Shown here in pieces: positions 8,229 to 16,778 of a stretch of 64,000 nt of DNA; position 1 is the stretch's first letter, and every line of letters starts with the position of its first letter. The notes under the pieces are model-generated. The model did no database searches and was not told the DNA's origin. It saw only the letters and a program-made list of their open reading frames with translations. A program made the translations under genes and the position numbers. Location of the stretch: assembly GCF_900112185.1 (NCBI RefSeq), contig NZ_FOKP01000004.1:62001-126000 (forward strand), read 5' to 3'. This stretch comes from Allobosea sp. CRIB-10 (GTDB lineage Bacteria; Pseudomonadota; Alphaproteobacteria; Rhizobiales; Beijerinckiaceae).

Positions 8229-9176
8229 TTAGGCGGCCTGATCCATCGCCCTGCGAAAGGTCTTGGGCAGGCCGGCGCGGCTGATGCCTCCCGAGAAGCG
8301 CTCACCCGGCAGCCAGCCCTCGACCCTCCCGCGCAAAGCGATGAGAGCCGTGATGTCGACCCCGGTATCGAAACCCAACGCCTCGAGCATGAAGGCGGTG
8401 TCCTCGGTGTTGATGTTGCCCGTCGCACCCGGCGCGAACGGGCAGCCACCCAAGCCGCCCAGCGACGCATCGAAGCGGCGCACGCCGGCGTCCAGCGCGG
8501 CGGTGACATTGGCGAGGCCGAGGCCGCGCGTGTCATGGAAGTGAGCGGCGAGCGGCAATGTGCCGAGCGCGGCGGCGAGGCCATCGAACATTCGCCTGAC
8601 CTGCCGGGGACTGCCATAGCCCACGGTATCGGCCGCCATGATCTCGTCGGCCCCATCGCGGGCCAGACTCTCGGCGATCTCGATCACCCGCTGTTCCGAC
8701 ACCTCGCCCTGAAGGGTGCAGCCAAAGGCGGTCGCGATGCCGCAGCCGAGAACGACCTGCCCGTCGAGCCCGCGTGCCTTGCGATCCGCCACGATCAGCC
8801 GGAACTCCGCCAGCGCCGCATCGGTGCTCCGGCGCGCATTGGCAAGGCTGTGCGCCTCGCTGGCCGAGACGACATAATTGACCTTGCGCAGGCCGGCATC
8901 GAAGGCGCGCGCCGCGCCCTTCAGATTGACGACGAGCGCCGAGATGGTCGTCCCCATCGGCTTCAACAGACCGGCGGCAACCTCAGCGGCATCGGCGAAC
9001 TGGGGGATGATATGCGGTGGCACGAAGGAGGTCGCCTCGATCTCGGGCAGCCCGGCTGCCGCGGCCGTGCGGGCGAAATCCAGCTTGTCCTGCGTCGAGA
9101 CGATGGTCTTCACCATCTGGAGCCCGTCGCGCAGGCCAACCTCGCGGAGAATGACCGGCTCGGCCATCGCGCTCAC
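8229..9176 (-). CDS. Hydroxymethylglutaryl-CoA lyase homologue
   Basis: The 315-residue protein belongs to the HMGL-like/DRE-TIM metallolyase family. It has the N-terminal REVGLRDGLQ motif (metal-binding Asp), the LAAHFHDTRGLGLAN histidine segment, and GLGGCPFAPGATGN with the catalytic cysteine characteristic of HMG-CoA lyases. Such enzymes cleave a 3-hydroxy-3-methyl-acyl-CoA (classically HMG-CoA to acetoacetate and acetyl-CoA). The GTG start at 9176 overlaps the upstream stop as GTGA, implying translational coupling. ATG 9167 is the alternative. In this operon it is the likely carbon-carbon cleaving step after dehydrogenation and hydration, which implies a branched (3-methyl) substrate. The exact substrate could be HMG-CoA or an analogue. 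Confidence 0.85.
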   Translation of the reverse strand: MSAMAEPVILREVGLRDGLQMVKTIVSTQDKLDFARTAAAAGLPEIEATSFVPPHIIPQFADAAEVAAGLLKPMGTTISALVVNLKGAARAFDAGLRKVNYVVSASEAHSLANARRSTDAALAEFRLIVADRKARGLDGQVVLGCGIATAFGCTLQGEVSEQRVIEIAESLARDGADEIMAADTVGYGSPRQVRRMFDGLAAALGTLPLAAHFHDTRGLGLANVTAALDAGVRRFDASLGGLGGCPFAPGATGNINTEDTAFMLEALGFDTGVDITALIALRGRVEGWLPGERFSGGISRAGLPKTFRRAMDQAA

Positions 9177-9985
9177 TTGCCCTGGAAGCGCGGAGCGCGC
9201 TTCTCGTTGAAGGCCAGCACGCCCTCGTGACGATCCTGGCTCGGCACCATCCGCGCATAGGCTTCGATCTCGAAGGCGAGCCCGTCGCGCAGCGACATCT
9301 GTAGCCCGCGATGGATCGAGAGCTTGGCCTGCCGGGTCGCGATCGGCGCATTGCCCGCGATCACTGCTGCCGTGGCCCGCGCCTCGACCAGCAGATCCGC
9401 CAGAGGCAGCACGCGGTTGACCAGCCCCCAGGTCTCGGCCTGAACGGCGCTGAAAGGCCGCCCGGTCAGAATCAGCTCCTTGGCCCGCCGCTCGCCCATC
9501 GCCCTCGGCAGCGTCTGGGTTCCGCCGCCGCCGGGCATGATGCCCAGCGTCACCTCCGTCTGCGCGAAGCGCGCATGGTCGGCGGCATAGAGGAAATCAC
9601 AACAGACGGCGATCTCGCAGCCGCCGCCATAGGCCGCTCCGTTGACCGCGCCGATGATCGGCACCGGGCAATCCAGCAAAGCGCGCACCATGCGCTCGAA
9701 CACCGCATGCTGGCGCTGCCATTGCTCGTCGGTCATGCCGCGCCGCTCCTTGAGGTCGCCGCCGGCGCAGAACGCCTTTTCGCCTTCGCCGGTCAGGACG
9801 ATGCAGCGCAGATCCACCGGATCGAGCGCGATCGCCTCGAAGACTTCGACGAGATCGCGCCCCATCTGCGTGTTCAGCGCATTCATCACGCCGGGGCGGG
9901 CCAGCGTGACTTCCAGGATATGCGGCTCGGCGCGGGACAACCGCAGCGTTTCGAGATCCTGTGCGTGTATGCCTTGGGCGGTCAT
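9173..9985 (-). CDS. Enoyl-CoA hydratase/isomerase family protein 1
   Basis: This is a 270-residue crotonase-fold protein. The oxyanion-hole segments are visible: KAFCAGGDLKER, and AVNGAAYGGGCEIAVCCDF with the first acidic residue. The second acidic residue lies in TEVTLGIMPGGGG. Both glutamate positions typical of hydratases are kept, so hydration of a 2-enoyl-CoA is plausible. It overlaps the lyase gene by 4 nt and lies 37 bp downstream of the MmgE/PrpD gene. Crotonase-fold members also include isomerases and lyases, so the reaction is an inference from operon context (dehydrogenase upstream, lyase downstream, possibly methylglutaconyl-CoA hydratase-like). Confidence 0.85.
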   Translation of the reverse strand: MTAQGIHAQDLETLRLSRAEPHILEVTLARPGVMNALNTQMGRDLVEVFEAIALDPVDLRCIVLTGEGEKAFCAGGDLKERRGMTDEQWQRQHAVFERMVRALLDCPVPIIGAVNGAAYGGGCEIAVCCDFLYAADHARFAQTEVTLGIMPGGGGTQTLPRAMGERRAKELILTGRPFSAVQAETWGLVNRVLPLADLLVEARATAAVIAGNAPIATRQAKLSIHRGLQMSLRDGLAFEIEAYARMVPSQDRHEGVLAFNEKRAPRFQGK

Positions 9986-10022
9986 GCGTGAGCGATCCTT
10001 GTCCTGCGATCCGCGAAAGCGG

Positions 10023-11441
10023 TCAGCCCTGCGCCACGCCGTCGCGTAGCCGCATGAGCCAGCCCTCGATATTGGCGTGGCTTGCTAGGTTCTTTCCCTC
10101 ATCGAACAGCGCCGCAGTCACCTGAGAATCCAGCTCCGGACACGCCCGTTGCAGGCAATCGACCCATTTCGCCTTGAGCTGCGGCGGCGTCAGCGGGTCC
10201 TGCTGCGAACCGGGCGAGGCGATGATCGTCCGCGACAGCGTCCCGCCCTGGCGCGGCGTCAGCGTCACCGTGACCGGCGCGCTGCCGAGATCGCTGCCCG
10301 TCTGCGCCTCGCCAGCCGCTTCCACCACGACGACGTCGCGCAGGCGCGCCTGGATATCCGGACGCAGGACCGCCGCATCCGCGAAGCTCTTGAGATCGAT
10401 ACGGCCATCGGCGAGGCTGGCGGCCACCGCATAGGGCGCGCTGAACAGGGCGTTGAGGCCATTCCTCGGGAAGGGATGGATCAAGGGCTTCGTGCCGCCC
10501 GCCGGCATGTCGACGCGCATGCTCTTGACGGAGGCCAGGTCGAGCCCGGTCTCATGCCGCAGGCAAAGCGTCGCCTCGATCATCTTGTGGAGCATGTAGC
10601 AGCAGGGATAGCGCTTCTGCTCGAAACCCGGCTCGACGATGGCGAAAGGCTGGCCGAGAACGAGACCGGCCGGCCAGCGATCGGTCTCGCCGCCGGAGAA
10701 GGCGCTGAGGAAGCCTTCGTCCTCGAACGGTTCGGCCGAGCCCTCGACCCCCGCCGCTGCAAGCCGCGCCGCCTTCAGCCCATTGGCAGCGGCGATGCCG
10801 ACATGCAGCGACTTCACCATCGAGCCGAAATTCTTGCGCAGCCCCGAGGACAGGCTCGCAGCGATTGCGAGCGCATGCCGCGTGCGAGCCTCGTCGAGCC
10901 GCATCAGGCGGGCGCAGGCCGCCGCGGCGCCGACCGCGCCCAGTGTCGCCGTGGCATGGAAGCCGAGCGCATAATGCCGGAAGCCCATCGCCTGGCCGAG
11001 CCGGATCAGCACCTCGGTGCCGATGGCGAAGGCCTCCAGCAGGACGGCGCCGGACACGCCCTCCCGTGGGGCCGCCGCGAGCAGGGCCGAGAGCACCGGC
11101 GCGCTGGGATGGCACACCGTGAGCATGCTGACATCGTCATAGTCGAGCATATGGCTCGACATGCCCAAAAGCAGCGCCGCGTCATCCGAGCGATAGCCGG
11201 CTTGCGTCCAGAAAGACGGCACCGCCGTGGGCCGGGGATCGGGATCGAGCGAGGCCTTCAGCGCGCGCGCGCCGGGCTCGACACCGCCGGCGATGGTGAC
11301 GGCAAGCGTGTCGAGCACGGCGCGGCTCGCCTGGGCAAGCACGGCCTCGTCCGCCCGTGCCGACATGACGAACCGCATGATCTCCTGCATCGCCGAGGAA
11401 TGGATCGGCGCATCGGCCTGCTTGGTGAGTGGCATGGACAT
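10023..11441 (-). CDS. MmgE/PrpD family protein 1
   Basis: This 472-residue member of the 2-methylcitrate dehydratase / cis-aconitate decarboxylase family starts at ATG 11441, behind GGAGGGA with 5-nt spacing. Conserved features are the all-helical N-terminal domain (DTLAVTIAGG), SHMLDYDDVSM, CHPSAPVLSALLA, and the K-RYPCC segment near the substrate pocket. Family enzymes dehydrate tricarboxylates, decarboxylate cis-aconitate or isomerise related acids. Many members sit in catabolic operons with CoA transferases, with unknown reactions. It follows the acyl-CoA dehydrogenase gene by 31 bp. A second, distantly related copy is at 26133 in cluster 2. Confidence 0.82.
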   Translation of the reverse strand: MSMPLTKQADAPIHSSAMQEIMRFVMSARADEAVLAQASRAVLDTLAVTIAGGVEPGARALKASLDPDPRPTAVPSFWTQAGYRSDDAALLLGMSSHMLDYDDVSMLTVCHPSAPVLSALLAAAPREGVSGAVLLEAFAIGTEVLIRLGQAMGFRHYALGFHATATLGAVGAAAACARLMRLDEARTRHALAIAASLSSGLRKNFGSMVKSLHVGIAAANGLKAARLAAAGVEGSAEPFEDEGFLSAFSGGETDRWPAGLVLGQPFAIVEPGFEQKRYPCCYMLHKMIEATLCLRHETGLDLASVKSMRVDMPAGGTKPLIHPFPRNGLNALFSAPYAVAASLADGRIDLKSFADAAVLRPDIQARLRDVVVVEAAGEAQTGSDLGSAPVTVTLTPRQGGTLSRTIIASPGSQQDPLTPPQLKAKWVDCLQRACPELDSQVTAALFDEGKNLASHANIEGWLMRLRDGVAQG

Positions 11442-11472
11442 CGCAATCCCTCCGAGGAGTCTGGAATTTTGA

Positions 11473-12633
11473 TCAATAGGAACGCGGCATCCCGAGCGCG
11501 TGCTGGGCGACCTGCGCCAGGATGAGGTTGTTGGAGATCGGCGCCGTGCGGAACAGCCGGGCCTCCTTCCATTTGCGCTCGACATGATACTCGTTGGCGA
11601 CGCCATAGCCGCCGAAGGTGGTCATGCAGGCCTCGCCGGCCTCCCAGCTCGCCTCGGTGGCGAGATACTTGGCCATGCTCGTCTCGGTTCCGCAGGGCTT
11701 GCCCTGGTCGAACAGGGCCGCGGCGCGGTTGCGCATCAGTTCGGCCGCCTCAAGATTCATATGCGCCTTGGCGATCGGAAACTGAATGCCCTGGTTCTGG
11801 CCGATCGGCCTGTCGAAGACGCGGCGCTCGCTGGCATAGCGCGAGGCCTGATCGACGAACCATTTGCCGTCACCGAGCGCCTCGCTGGAGACCAGAAGCC
11901 GCTCGGAATTCAGCGAGTCGAGCAGATAATGGAAGCCCTTGCCCTCCTCGCCGACCCGGTCCTCGTCGCTCACTTCGAGATTGTCGATGAAGACCTCGTT
12001 GGTGTGGTGGTTCATCATCGTGCGGATCGGCTTGCCCTTGAGCGAGGCGCCGGCCTTGGCGATGTCGACGAGGAAGAGGCTGAGGCCCTCGGTTTTCTTC
12101 ACGACCTCCTCGATCGGCGTCGTGCGCGCGATCAGCAGATACATGTGCGACTGGAAATAGCGCGAGGTCCAGATCTTCTGGCCGTTGATCACATAGCCGC
12201 CCGGAACCTTGCGCGCGAAGGTCTTGATCTTCAGCGTGTTCGAACCGGCATCGGGCTCGGTGACGCCGAAGGCCTGAAGCCGCACGCTGCCATCGGCGAT
12301 GCCCGGCAGATATTTCTGCTTCTGCTGCGCGCTGCCATGTGCGAGCAGCGAGCCCATCGTGTACATCTGGGCATGACAGGCCGCGCCATTGCCGCCGGAG
12401 CGATTGATCTCCTCGAGGATGACGCAGCCTTCCATCACGCCCAGGCCGGAGCCGCCATAGGCTTCCGGGATCAGGGCAGCGAGCCAGCCGGCATCGGTCA
12501 TCGCCTGGACGAAGGCCTCGGGATAAGCGCCCGCTTCGTCGCAGCCGAGCCAATAGCCCGGGCCGAATTCGCCGCACAGCTTGCGAACCGCCTCGCGGAT
12601 CTCCTGCTGGGTGTCGGTGTAGTCGAAGTCCAT
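11473..12633 (-). CDS. Acyl-CoA dehydrogenase 1
   Basis: This 386-residue flavoenzyme forms a 2,3-double bond in an acyl-CoA and passes electrons to ETF. It shows AYGGSGLG (near residue 65), FGVTEPDAGSNTLKIKT, GQKIWTSR, and the C-terminal GGYGVANEYHVER signature. The place where many family members have the catalytic Glu (YEGT) reads APISNN, so the base must come from elsewhere, as in isovaleryl-CoA-type enzymes, or the enzyme is unusual. ATG 12633 is the homologous start; the open frame upstream overlaps the transferase gene. It lies 25 bp after the CaiB gene. It ends LGMPRSY, the same tail as the second dehydrogenase at 31645, which suggests the two belong to one subfamily. Confidence 0.87.
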   Translation of the reverse strand: MDFDYTDTQQEIREAVRKLCGEFGPGYWLGCDEAGAYPEAFVQAMTDAGWLAALIPEAYGGSGLGVMEGCVILEEINRSGGNGAACHAQMYTMGSLLAHGSAQQKQKYLPGIADGSVRLQAFGVTEPDAGSNTLKIKTFARKVPGGYVINGQKIWTSRYFQSHMYLLIARTTPIEEVVKKTEGLSLFLVDIAKAGASLKGKPIRTMMNHHTNEVFIDNLEVSDEDRVGEEGKGFHYLLDSLNSERLLVSSEALGDGKWFVDQASRYASERRVFDRPIGQNQGIQFPIAKAHMNLEAAELMRNRAAALFDQGKPCGTETSMAKYLATEASWEAGEACMTTFGGYGVANEYHVERKWKEARLFRTAPISNNLILAQVAQHALGMPRSY

Positions 12634-12658
12634 GACTCGTCTGATCCCTATCGCCTGT

Positions 12659-13852
12659 TCAGCCGATGATTCCGCTTTCGCGAAGATGCGCGACCTGTTT
12701 GGCCTCGACACCGAGTTCCGCCAGGATGTCGGCGGTATCCGCGCCGAGACGCGGTGGCGCGCTCATCGCGCCACCGCGTCTGCCGTCGAGCTTGAGCGGC
12801 AAGGCCACCACCTGGTGATCCGGAGCATTCTCGATCGGCATGCCGGCGATCATGCCGGACGCTTCCACCTGCTCGTTCTCCAGCATCTGCGAGACGTCGT
12901 GCATCTCGCTGCAGGGCGCACCGCTGCGGCGCGAACGTGCGACGATCTCCTTGGTTGGAAGCGTCGAGGTCAGCGCCGTGATCGCGCCGCGCAGCGCCTC
13001 GCGATTGGCGACCCGCAAAGGATTGGTCAGGAAGCGCGGATCATCCGCCAGCGCCGCCTGCCCAAGCCCCTCGCAGACGCGGCGAAACAGCCCGTCATTG
13101 CCGGCGGCGATGAAGACATGGCCATCGGCCGAATGGAACAGCTCGTAGGGCGCGGTCATCGCCATCGCCGAGCCGAGCTTGCGCGGCAGCTTGCCCGTGG
13201 CGAGATAGCTCGCGACGAAGACAGTCATCCAATTCACCCCGGTATCGAGCAGGCTCGCCTCGACCGAGAGCCCCTGCCCGGTGCGCCCCCGCTCGATGAT
13301 GCCCGCGAAGATGCCGAGCGCCGCCCACATGCCAGTGCCAATGTCGATCAGCGAAACCCCGACCCTGACGGGATCGTCCCCCTCGCTGCCGGTGACGCTC
13401 ATGACGCCGGTAAAGGCCTGCATCAGCGGATCGTAGCCGGGCAGGTTCTTCAACGGCCCGGATTGCCCGAAGGCGCTGATCGCGCAGTAGATCAGGCGCG
13501 GATTGACGGCCTTCAGATCCTCGACGCCGAAGCCACGCGCCTCGGCACTGCCCGGCTTCATCGAATGAATGAAGATGTCGGCGCTCGCAGCCAGATCCTT
13601 GAGCAGCGCCACGCCGTCTGGCCTGTCGAGATCGATGCAGACGCTGCGCTTGTTGCGATTCAGCGCAACGAAGGTGGAGGACTGCCCGCCGATTTCGGGC
13701 GGGCGCCAGTCGCGCGTGTCATCACCACGCCCCGGTCGCTCGACCTTGATCACTTCGGCGCCGAAATCGCCGAGCACCTGTGTGCAGAACGGTCCAGCGA
13801 CGTTCTGCGTCAGATCGATCACCCGCAATCCGGACAAGACGGTTTCGATCAT
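12659..13852 (-). CDS. CaiB/BaiF family (class III) CoA-transferase
   Basis: This 397-residue enzyme begins with the family signature LSGLRVIDLTQNVAGPFCTQ and GDFGAEVIKVERPG. It contains SGPLKNLPGYD and the catalytic aspartate (Asp170 in VGVSLIDIGTG). Class III transferases move CoA from a donor such as succinyl-CoA to a carboxylate, activating the acid for beta-oxidation. It is the first gene of the minus-strand operon (transferase, dehydrogenase, MmgE, hydratase, lyase, aldehyde dehydrogenase), starting at ATG 13852 behind AGGAAG. A TCGAAT operator lies about 50 bp upstream. Operon position makes it the activation step for the acid made by the aldehyde dehydrogenase. Confidence 0.9.
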   Translation of the reverse strand: MIETVLSGLRVIDLTQNVAGPFCTQVLGDFGAEVIKVERPGRGDDTRDWRPPEIGGQSSTFVALNRNKRSVCIDLDRPDGVALLKDLAASADIFIHSMKPGSAEARGFGVEDLKAVNPRLIYCAISAFGQSGPLKNLPGYDPLMQAFTGVMSVTGSEGDDPVRVGVSLIDIGTGMWAALGIFAGIIERGRTGQGLSVEASLLDTGVNWMTVFVASYLATGKLPRKLGSAMAMTAPYELFHSADGHVFIAAGNDGLFRRVCEGLGQAALADDPRFLTNPLRVANREALRGAITALTSTLPTKEIVARSRRSGAPCSEMHDVSQMLENEQVEASGMIAGMPIENAPDHQVVALPLKLDGRRGGAMSAPPRLGADTADILAELGVEAKQVAHLRESGIIG

Positions 13853-13900
13853 GGGTCTTCCTGTCGTGGCCGCCTAGCGCTAGCCTCGCACGGGGAGGCT

Positions 13901-13920
13901 CCATTCATTCGACGAATAAG
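13901..13920 (-). promoter_or_regulatory. Putative GntR operator, site 4
   Basis: Read on the minus strand this is CTTATTCGTCGAATGAATGG, with the shared TCGAATGAAT core and TTAT flank. It lies about 50 bp before the CoA-transferase start, in the divergent region shared with the regulator. Confidence 0.58.
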
Positions 13921-13963
13921 ATCGCGCGGCGCAGAGATCAAGTGAACAATCGCATGATTGTCA

Positions 13964-13983
13964 TTATAGTCGAATGAATATGG
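13964..13983 (+). promoter_or_regulatory. Putative GntR operator, site 5 (autoregulatory)
   Basis: TTATAGTCGAATGAATATGG lies about 145 bp upstream of the GntR start, facing site 4 across a 43-bp AT-rich stretch. Two opposed copies between a regulator and its divergent target operon are typical of autoregulation. Confidence 0.6.
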
Positions 13984-14126
13984 AACGGCGCCTTCCGCGC
14001 ATGCCCCCCCATGGCGGACGCGACGGGGCCATCGGCGCAAATGCGCAATATGTCTGCTTGCCCCGCTTTGCTTTTCGTCCCCAGCCGCCTAGCATCGCGC
14101 TTTGGGGCAGCAAATCATTCGTCGTT

Positions 14127-14864
14127 ATGGATCAACAGCAGCATTCGGGTTCACGGCACGCCGCGCTTGCGGCGGCATTGACGGAGGAGATCGGCCGCGC
14201 CGTTTATCCTCTCGGCTCCCGCTTCCCGAGCGAGCATGACCTGCAGGAACGCTTCGGCGTCGGGCGACACACGATCCGCGAGGCGCTCAAGGCGCTGACC
14301 GAGCAGGGCCTGCTCGGCCGGCGGCGCAAGACCGGGACCGTGGTGCTCTCGCACCGCCCGGTGTCGCATTACGTGCACAGCATGCGCGACATCCGCAGCC
14401 TGTTCGATTTCGCGCAGAGCACGACGCTCGATATCCGGCATGAGGGCTTCGTCTCGATGTCCGGCCAGAACGCCGAGGAATACGCGCAATTGCCCGACAA
14501 ACGCTGGTTCAGGGTCGCGGGCCTGCGCTCGACCCGCCATGACGGCGCGGCGCTGTGCTGGTCGGAGGTAGCCGTCCCCGAGCGCTTCGCGCCCGACCGG
14601 GACGACGTTCATCGCGGCGACCGCGCCGTCTATCAGATCGTCCTCCAGCAATTCGGACTGAAGCTGGATCATGTCGAGCAGGCGATCACGGCCGCGACGC
14701 TTTCCCCCAAGCTCGCGACCTTGCTGAACGCACAGCCCAACAGCGCCGCGCTCGTGGTGAAGCGGCGCTATGTCGCCCACCCCAACACGATCTTCGAAAT
14801 CTCTCACAACATCTATCCGGCCGACCGATATTCGATGCACAGCATCATCCGGCAACGGGCCTGA
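14127..14864 (+). CDS. GntR-family transcriptional regulator (HutC/UTRA type)
   Basis: The protein is 245 residues from ATG 14127. The N-terminal winged helix (residues about 12-70) carries YPLGSRFPSEHDLQERFGVG and RHTIREALKALTEQGLL, the GntR signature. The C-terminal part (about 95-240) fits the UTRA effector-binding fold of HutC-like members and ends NIYPADRYSMHS. It is divergent from the CoA-transferase operon, with two TCGAAT sites between them. The same site recurs in front of four other units, so this protein is the best candidate for the local regulator of cluster 1. An in-frame ATG at 13974 would put the operator inside the gene and adds low-quality sequence, so it was not used. The effector is unknown. 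Confidence 0.85.
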   Translation: MDQQQHSGSRHAALAAALTEEIGRAVYPLGSRFPSEHDLQERFGVGRHTIREALKALTEQGLLGRRRKTGTVVLSHRPVSHYVHSMRDIRSLFDFAQSTTLDIRHEGFVSMSGQNAEEYAQLPDKRWFRVAGLRSTRHDGAALCWSEVAVPERFAPDRDDVHRGDRAVYQIVLQQFGLKLDHVEQAITAATLSPKLATLLNAQPNSAALVVKRRYVAHPNTIFEISHNIYPADRYSMHSIIRQRA

Positions 14865-14870
14865 CCGCCT

Positions 14871-16469
14871 TCAGGCGGAGCGGCGATCCTGGAGGATCAT
14901 GTCCGCCGCCTTCTCGCCGATCATGATCGTCGGCGCATTTGTGTTCCCCGTCGTCAGGCAGGGCATGATCGAAGCGTCCGCGACCCGCAGGCCCTCGATG
15001 CCGTGCAGCCTCAGTTGCGGATCGACCACCGCCATCGCGTCGATGCCCATGCGGCATGTGCCGACAGGATGATAGATCGAGGAGCCCTCGCGGCGGGCGA
15101 AGCTCTCGATGTCCTCATCGCTGACCATGTCGCGACCTGGCCTCAGCTCGGAGACGTAATAGGGGGCGAGCGCCGGGGCGGAGAGGATCCTGCGGGCATG
15201 GCGCAGGCCGGCGCAGGTGACCCTCACATCCTCGGGGTCAGTAAGATAGCCGTAGCGAATTGTCGGTGCCACACCCGCATCGGGCGACGCGATCATGACC
15301 GAGCCGCGGCTCGCCGGGCGAGCGGCGCAGATCGCGACGGTCATGCCCGGCTCCCGTTCCAGCGCCAGCGCCTTCCCGAAGACGTAGCTCGCGGGGGTGA
15401 AGGAGAGCTGGATGTCGGGACTCTGCAAGCCTTCGCGACTGTGGCAGAACACCATCGCGCTGGTGACGCCGAAGGTCAGCGCGCCCCGTCCGGTCAGCGC
15501 GAACCTAGCCGCCTCGCGCATTAGCCGCCAGCCATGCGCCAACTCGTTGATCGTTGTCAGGCCCCGCAAACGGCAGACGATGCGCACCGCGAAGTGATCC
15601 GCCAAATTGGCGCCGACGCCCGGCAGGTCGAGCACGGGTTCAACGCCGAAAGAGCGCAGATGCGCTGCCGGGCCGACACCCGATATCTGGAGGATCTGTG
15701 GAGAGCCGATGGCGCCCGCCGACAGGATGACCTCGCCGCGCGCGCGGACCACGCCGGGCTGACCATGCAGGCGGTACCGCAGCCCGGTGCATCGGCTGTT
15801 CTCGATGACCAGGCCCTCGACCAACGCGCCGGTCAGGATCGTGACGTTGCGACGAGCCTCGGGCCGGGCGAGGAAGGTTCGGTAGGTCGAGCCGCGAAGC
15901 CGTCCGCGACGCGACATCTGCGCATGGCTCACTCCGTCCTGGCAGGCCCCGTTGACGTCGTCGTTGAAGGCAAAGCCCGCCTCCTGCGCCGCGGTGACGA
16001 AGCAATGGGTGAGCGGCAGGACGGTGCGATAGGGCTCGACCGGCATCGGCCCGCCTTGGCCGCGAAAGGCCGACCCTCCGCCGGTGCGGCAGGTCTCGGA
16101 GCGCTTGAACAGCGGCAGCACGTCGTCATAGCTCCAGCCCTGGCAACCGGCCTGCGCCCAGGCATCGTAATCCGCCGGATTCCCGCGGACATATAGCATG
16201 CCGTTGATCGAGCTGCTGCCGCCGAGCACCTTGCCGCGCGGCGTGTGGATCCGCCGATCGTTCGTGCCGGGCTCCGGCTCGGAGGCATACATCCAGTTAT
16301 GCTTCGGATTATAGAGCTGATGCCCCACGCCGGCGGGAATCTGGATCATCGGATCGCGGTCGCCGCCGCCGGCTTCGAGCAGAAGCACGCTCGCGCCAGC
16401 CTCCGACAGCCGCGCGGCGATCACGCAGCCGGCCGAGCCCGCGCCGACCACGACATAATCCGCTTCCAT
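14871..16469 (-). CDS. GMC-family FAD alcohol dehydrogenase/oxidase 2
   Basis: This 532-residue GMC oxidoreductase has VVGAGSAGCVIAARLSE at residues 7-23, GKVLGGSSSINGMLYVRG near 79-96, and the C-terminal HPVGTCRMG (His467) with GNTNAPTIMIGEKAADMI (Asn511). It is clearly a paralogue of the protein at 1078 but not a near-copy. It is a single-gene unit convergent with the GntR gene (6 bp between stops). A TCGAAT operator lies about 130 bp upstream, shared with the divergent binding-protein gene. Oxidation of a primary alcohol to the aldehyde that feeds the ALDH at 6737 is the natural role in context. Having two GMC enzymes could reflect two alcohol positions or two substrates. Confidence 0.88.
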   Translation of the reverse strand: MEADYVVVGAGSAGCVIAARLSEAGASVLLLEAGGGDRDPMIQIPAGVGHQLYNPKHNWMYASEPEPGTNDRRIHTPRGKVLGGSSSINGMLYVRGNPADYDAWAQAGCQGWSYDDVLPLFKRSETCRTGGGSAFRGQGGPMPVEPYRTVLPLTHCFVTAAQEAGFAFNDDVNGACQDGVSHAQMSRRGRLRGSTYRTFLARPEARRNVTILTGALVEGLVIENSRCTGLRYRLHGQPGVVRARGEVILSAGAIGSPQILQISGVGPAAHLRSFGVEPVLDLPGVGANLADHFAVRIVCRLRGLTTINELAHGWRLMREAARFALTGRGALTFGVTSAMVFCHSREGLQSPDIQLSFTPASYVFGKALALEREPGMTVAICAARPASRGSVMIASPDAGVAPTIRYGYLTDPEDVRVTCAGLRHARRILSAPALAPYYVSELRPGRDMVSDEDIESFARREGSSIYHPVGTCRMGIDAMAVVDPQLRLHGIEGLRVADASIMPCLTTGNTNAPTIMIGEKAADMILQDRRSA

Positions 16470-16600
16470 GCGTCCGCCCTGCTGATTTCTTCTCGTTCTT
16501 TCGGCAGAATTGTTCAGGCGGGCAGGTCCCTGTCAAGCGCGGGGCGGCCCGCTGCAACACTATGAGTCGGTAGAAACCATCGAGCCGGGGAACGGCCTCG

Positions 16601-16620
16601 ATGATTAATTCGACCTTTAT
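16601..16620 (-). promoter_or_regulatory. Putative GntR operator, site 6
   Basis: On the minus strand this reads ATAAAGGTCGAATTAATCAT, with TCGAAT and AT-rich flanks. It lies between the divergent GMC gene (16469) and the binding-protein pseudogene (16779), so it could serve both. It is the least similar of the six copies. Confidence 0.5.
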
Positions 16621-16778
16621 GTGAAATTCCTTGCTTACGCCCCTGGCGCTTTGCTACGGATCAGACGCTTCCCCGTCGCCAACGGATGACCGGGAGGCAG
16701 GGACAAACAATTCAACCGCGCCAGGACGCGCGGAAACAAGCCCGCTAGAACGGGTGCGAACGGCGAGGAGACGCGATC

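Noticed and set aside
13974..14126. Extended N-terminus for the GntR regulator (ATG 13974)
   Set aside because: It would include the presumed operator and adds 51 residues with no family similarity; ATG 14127 fits the fold.
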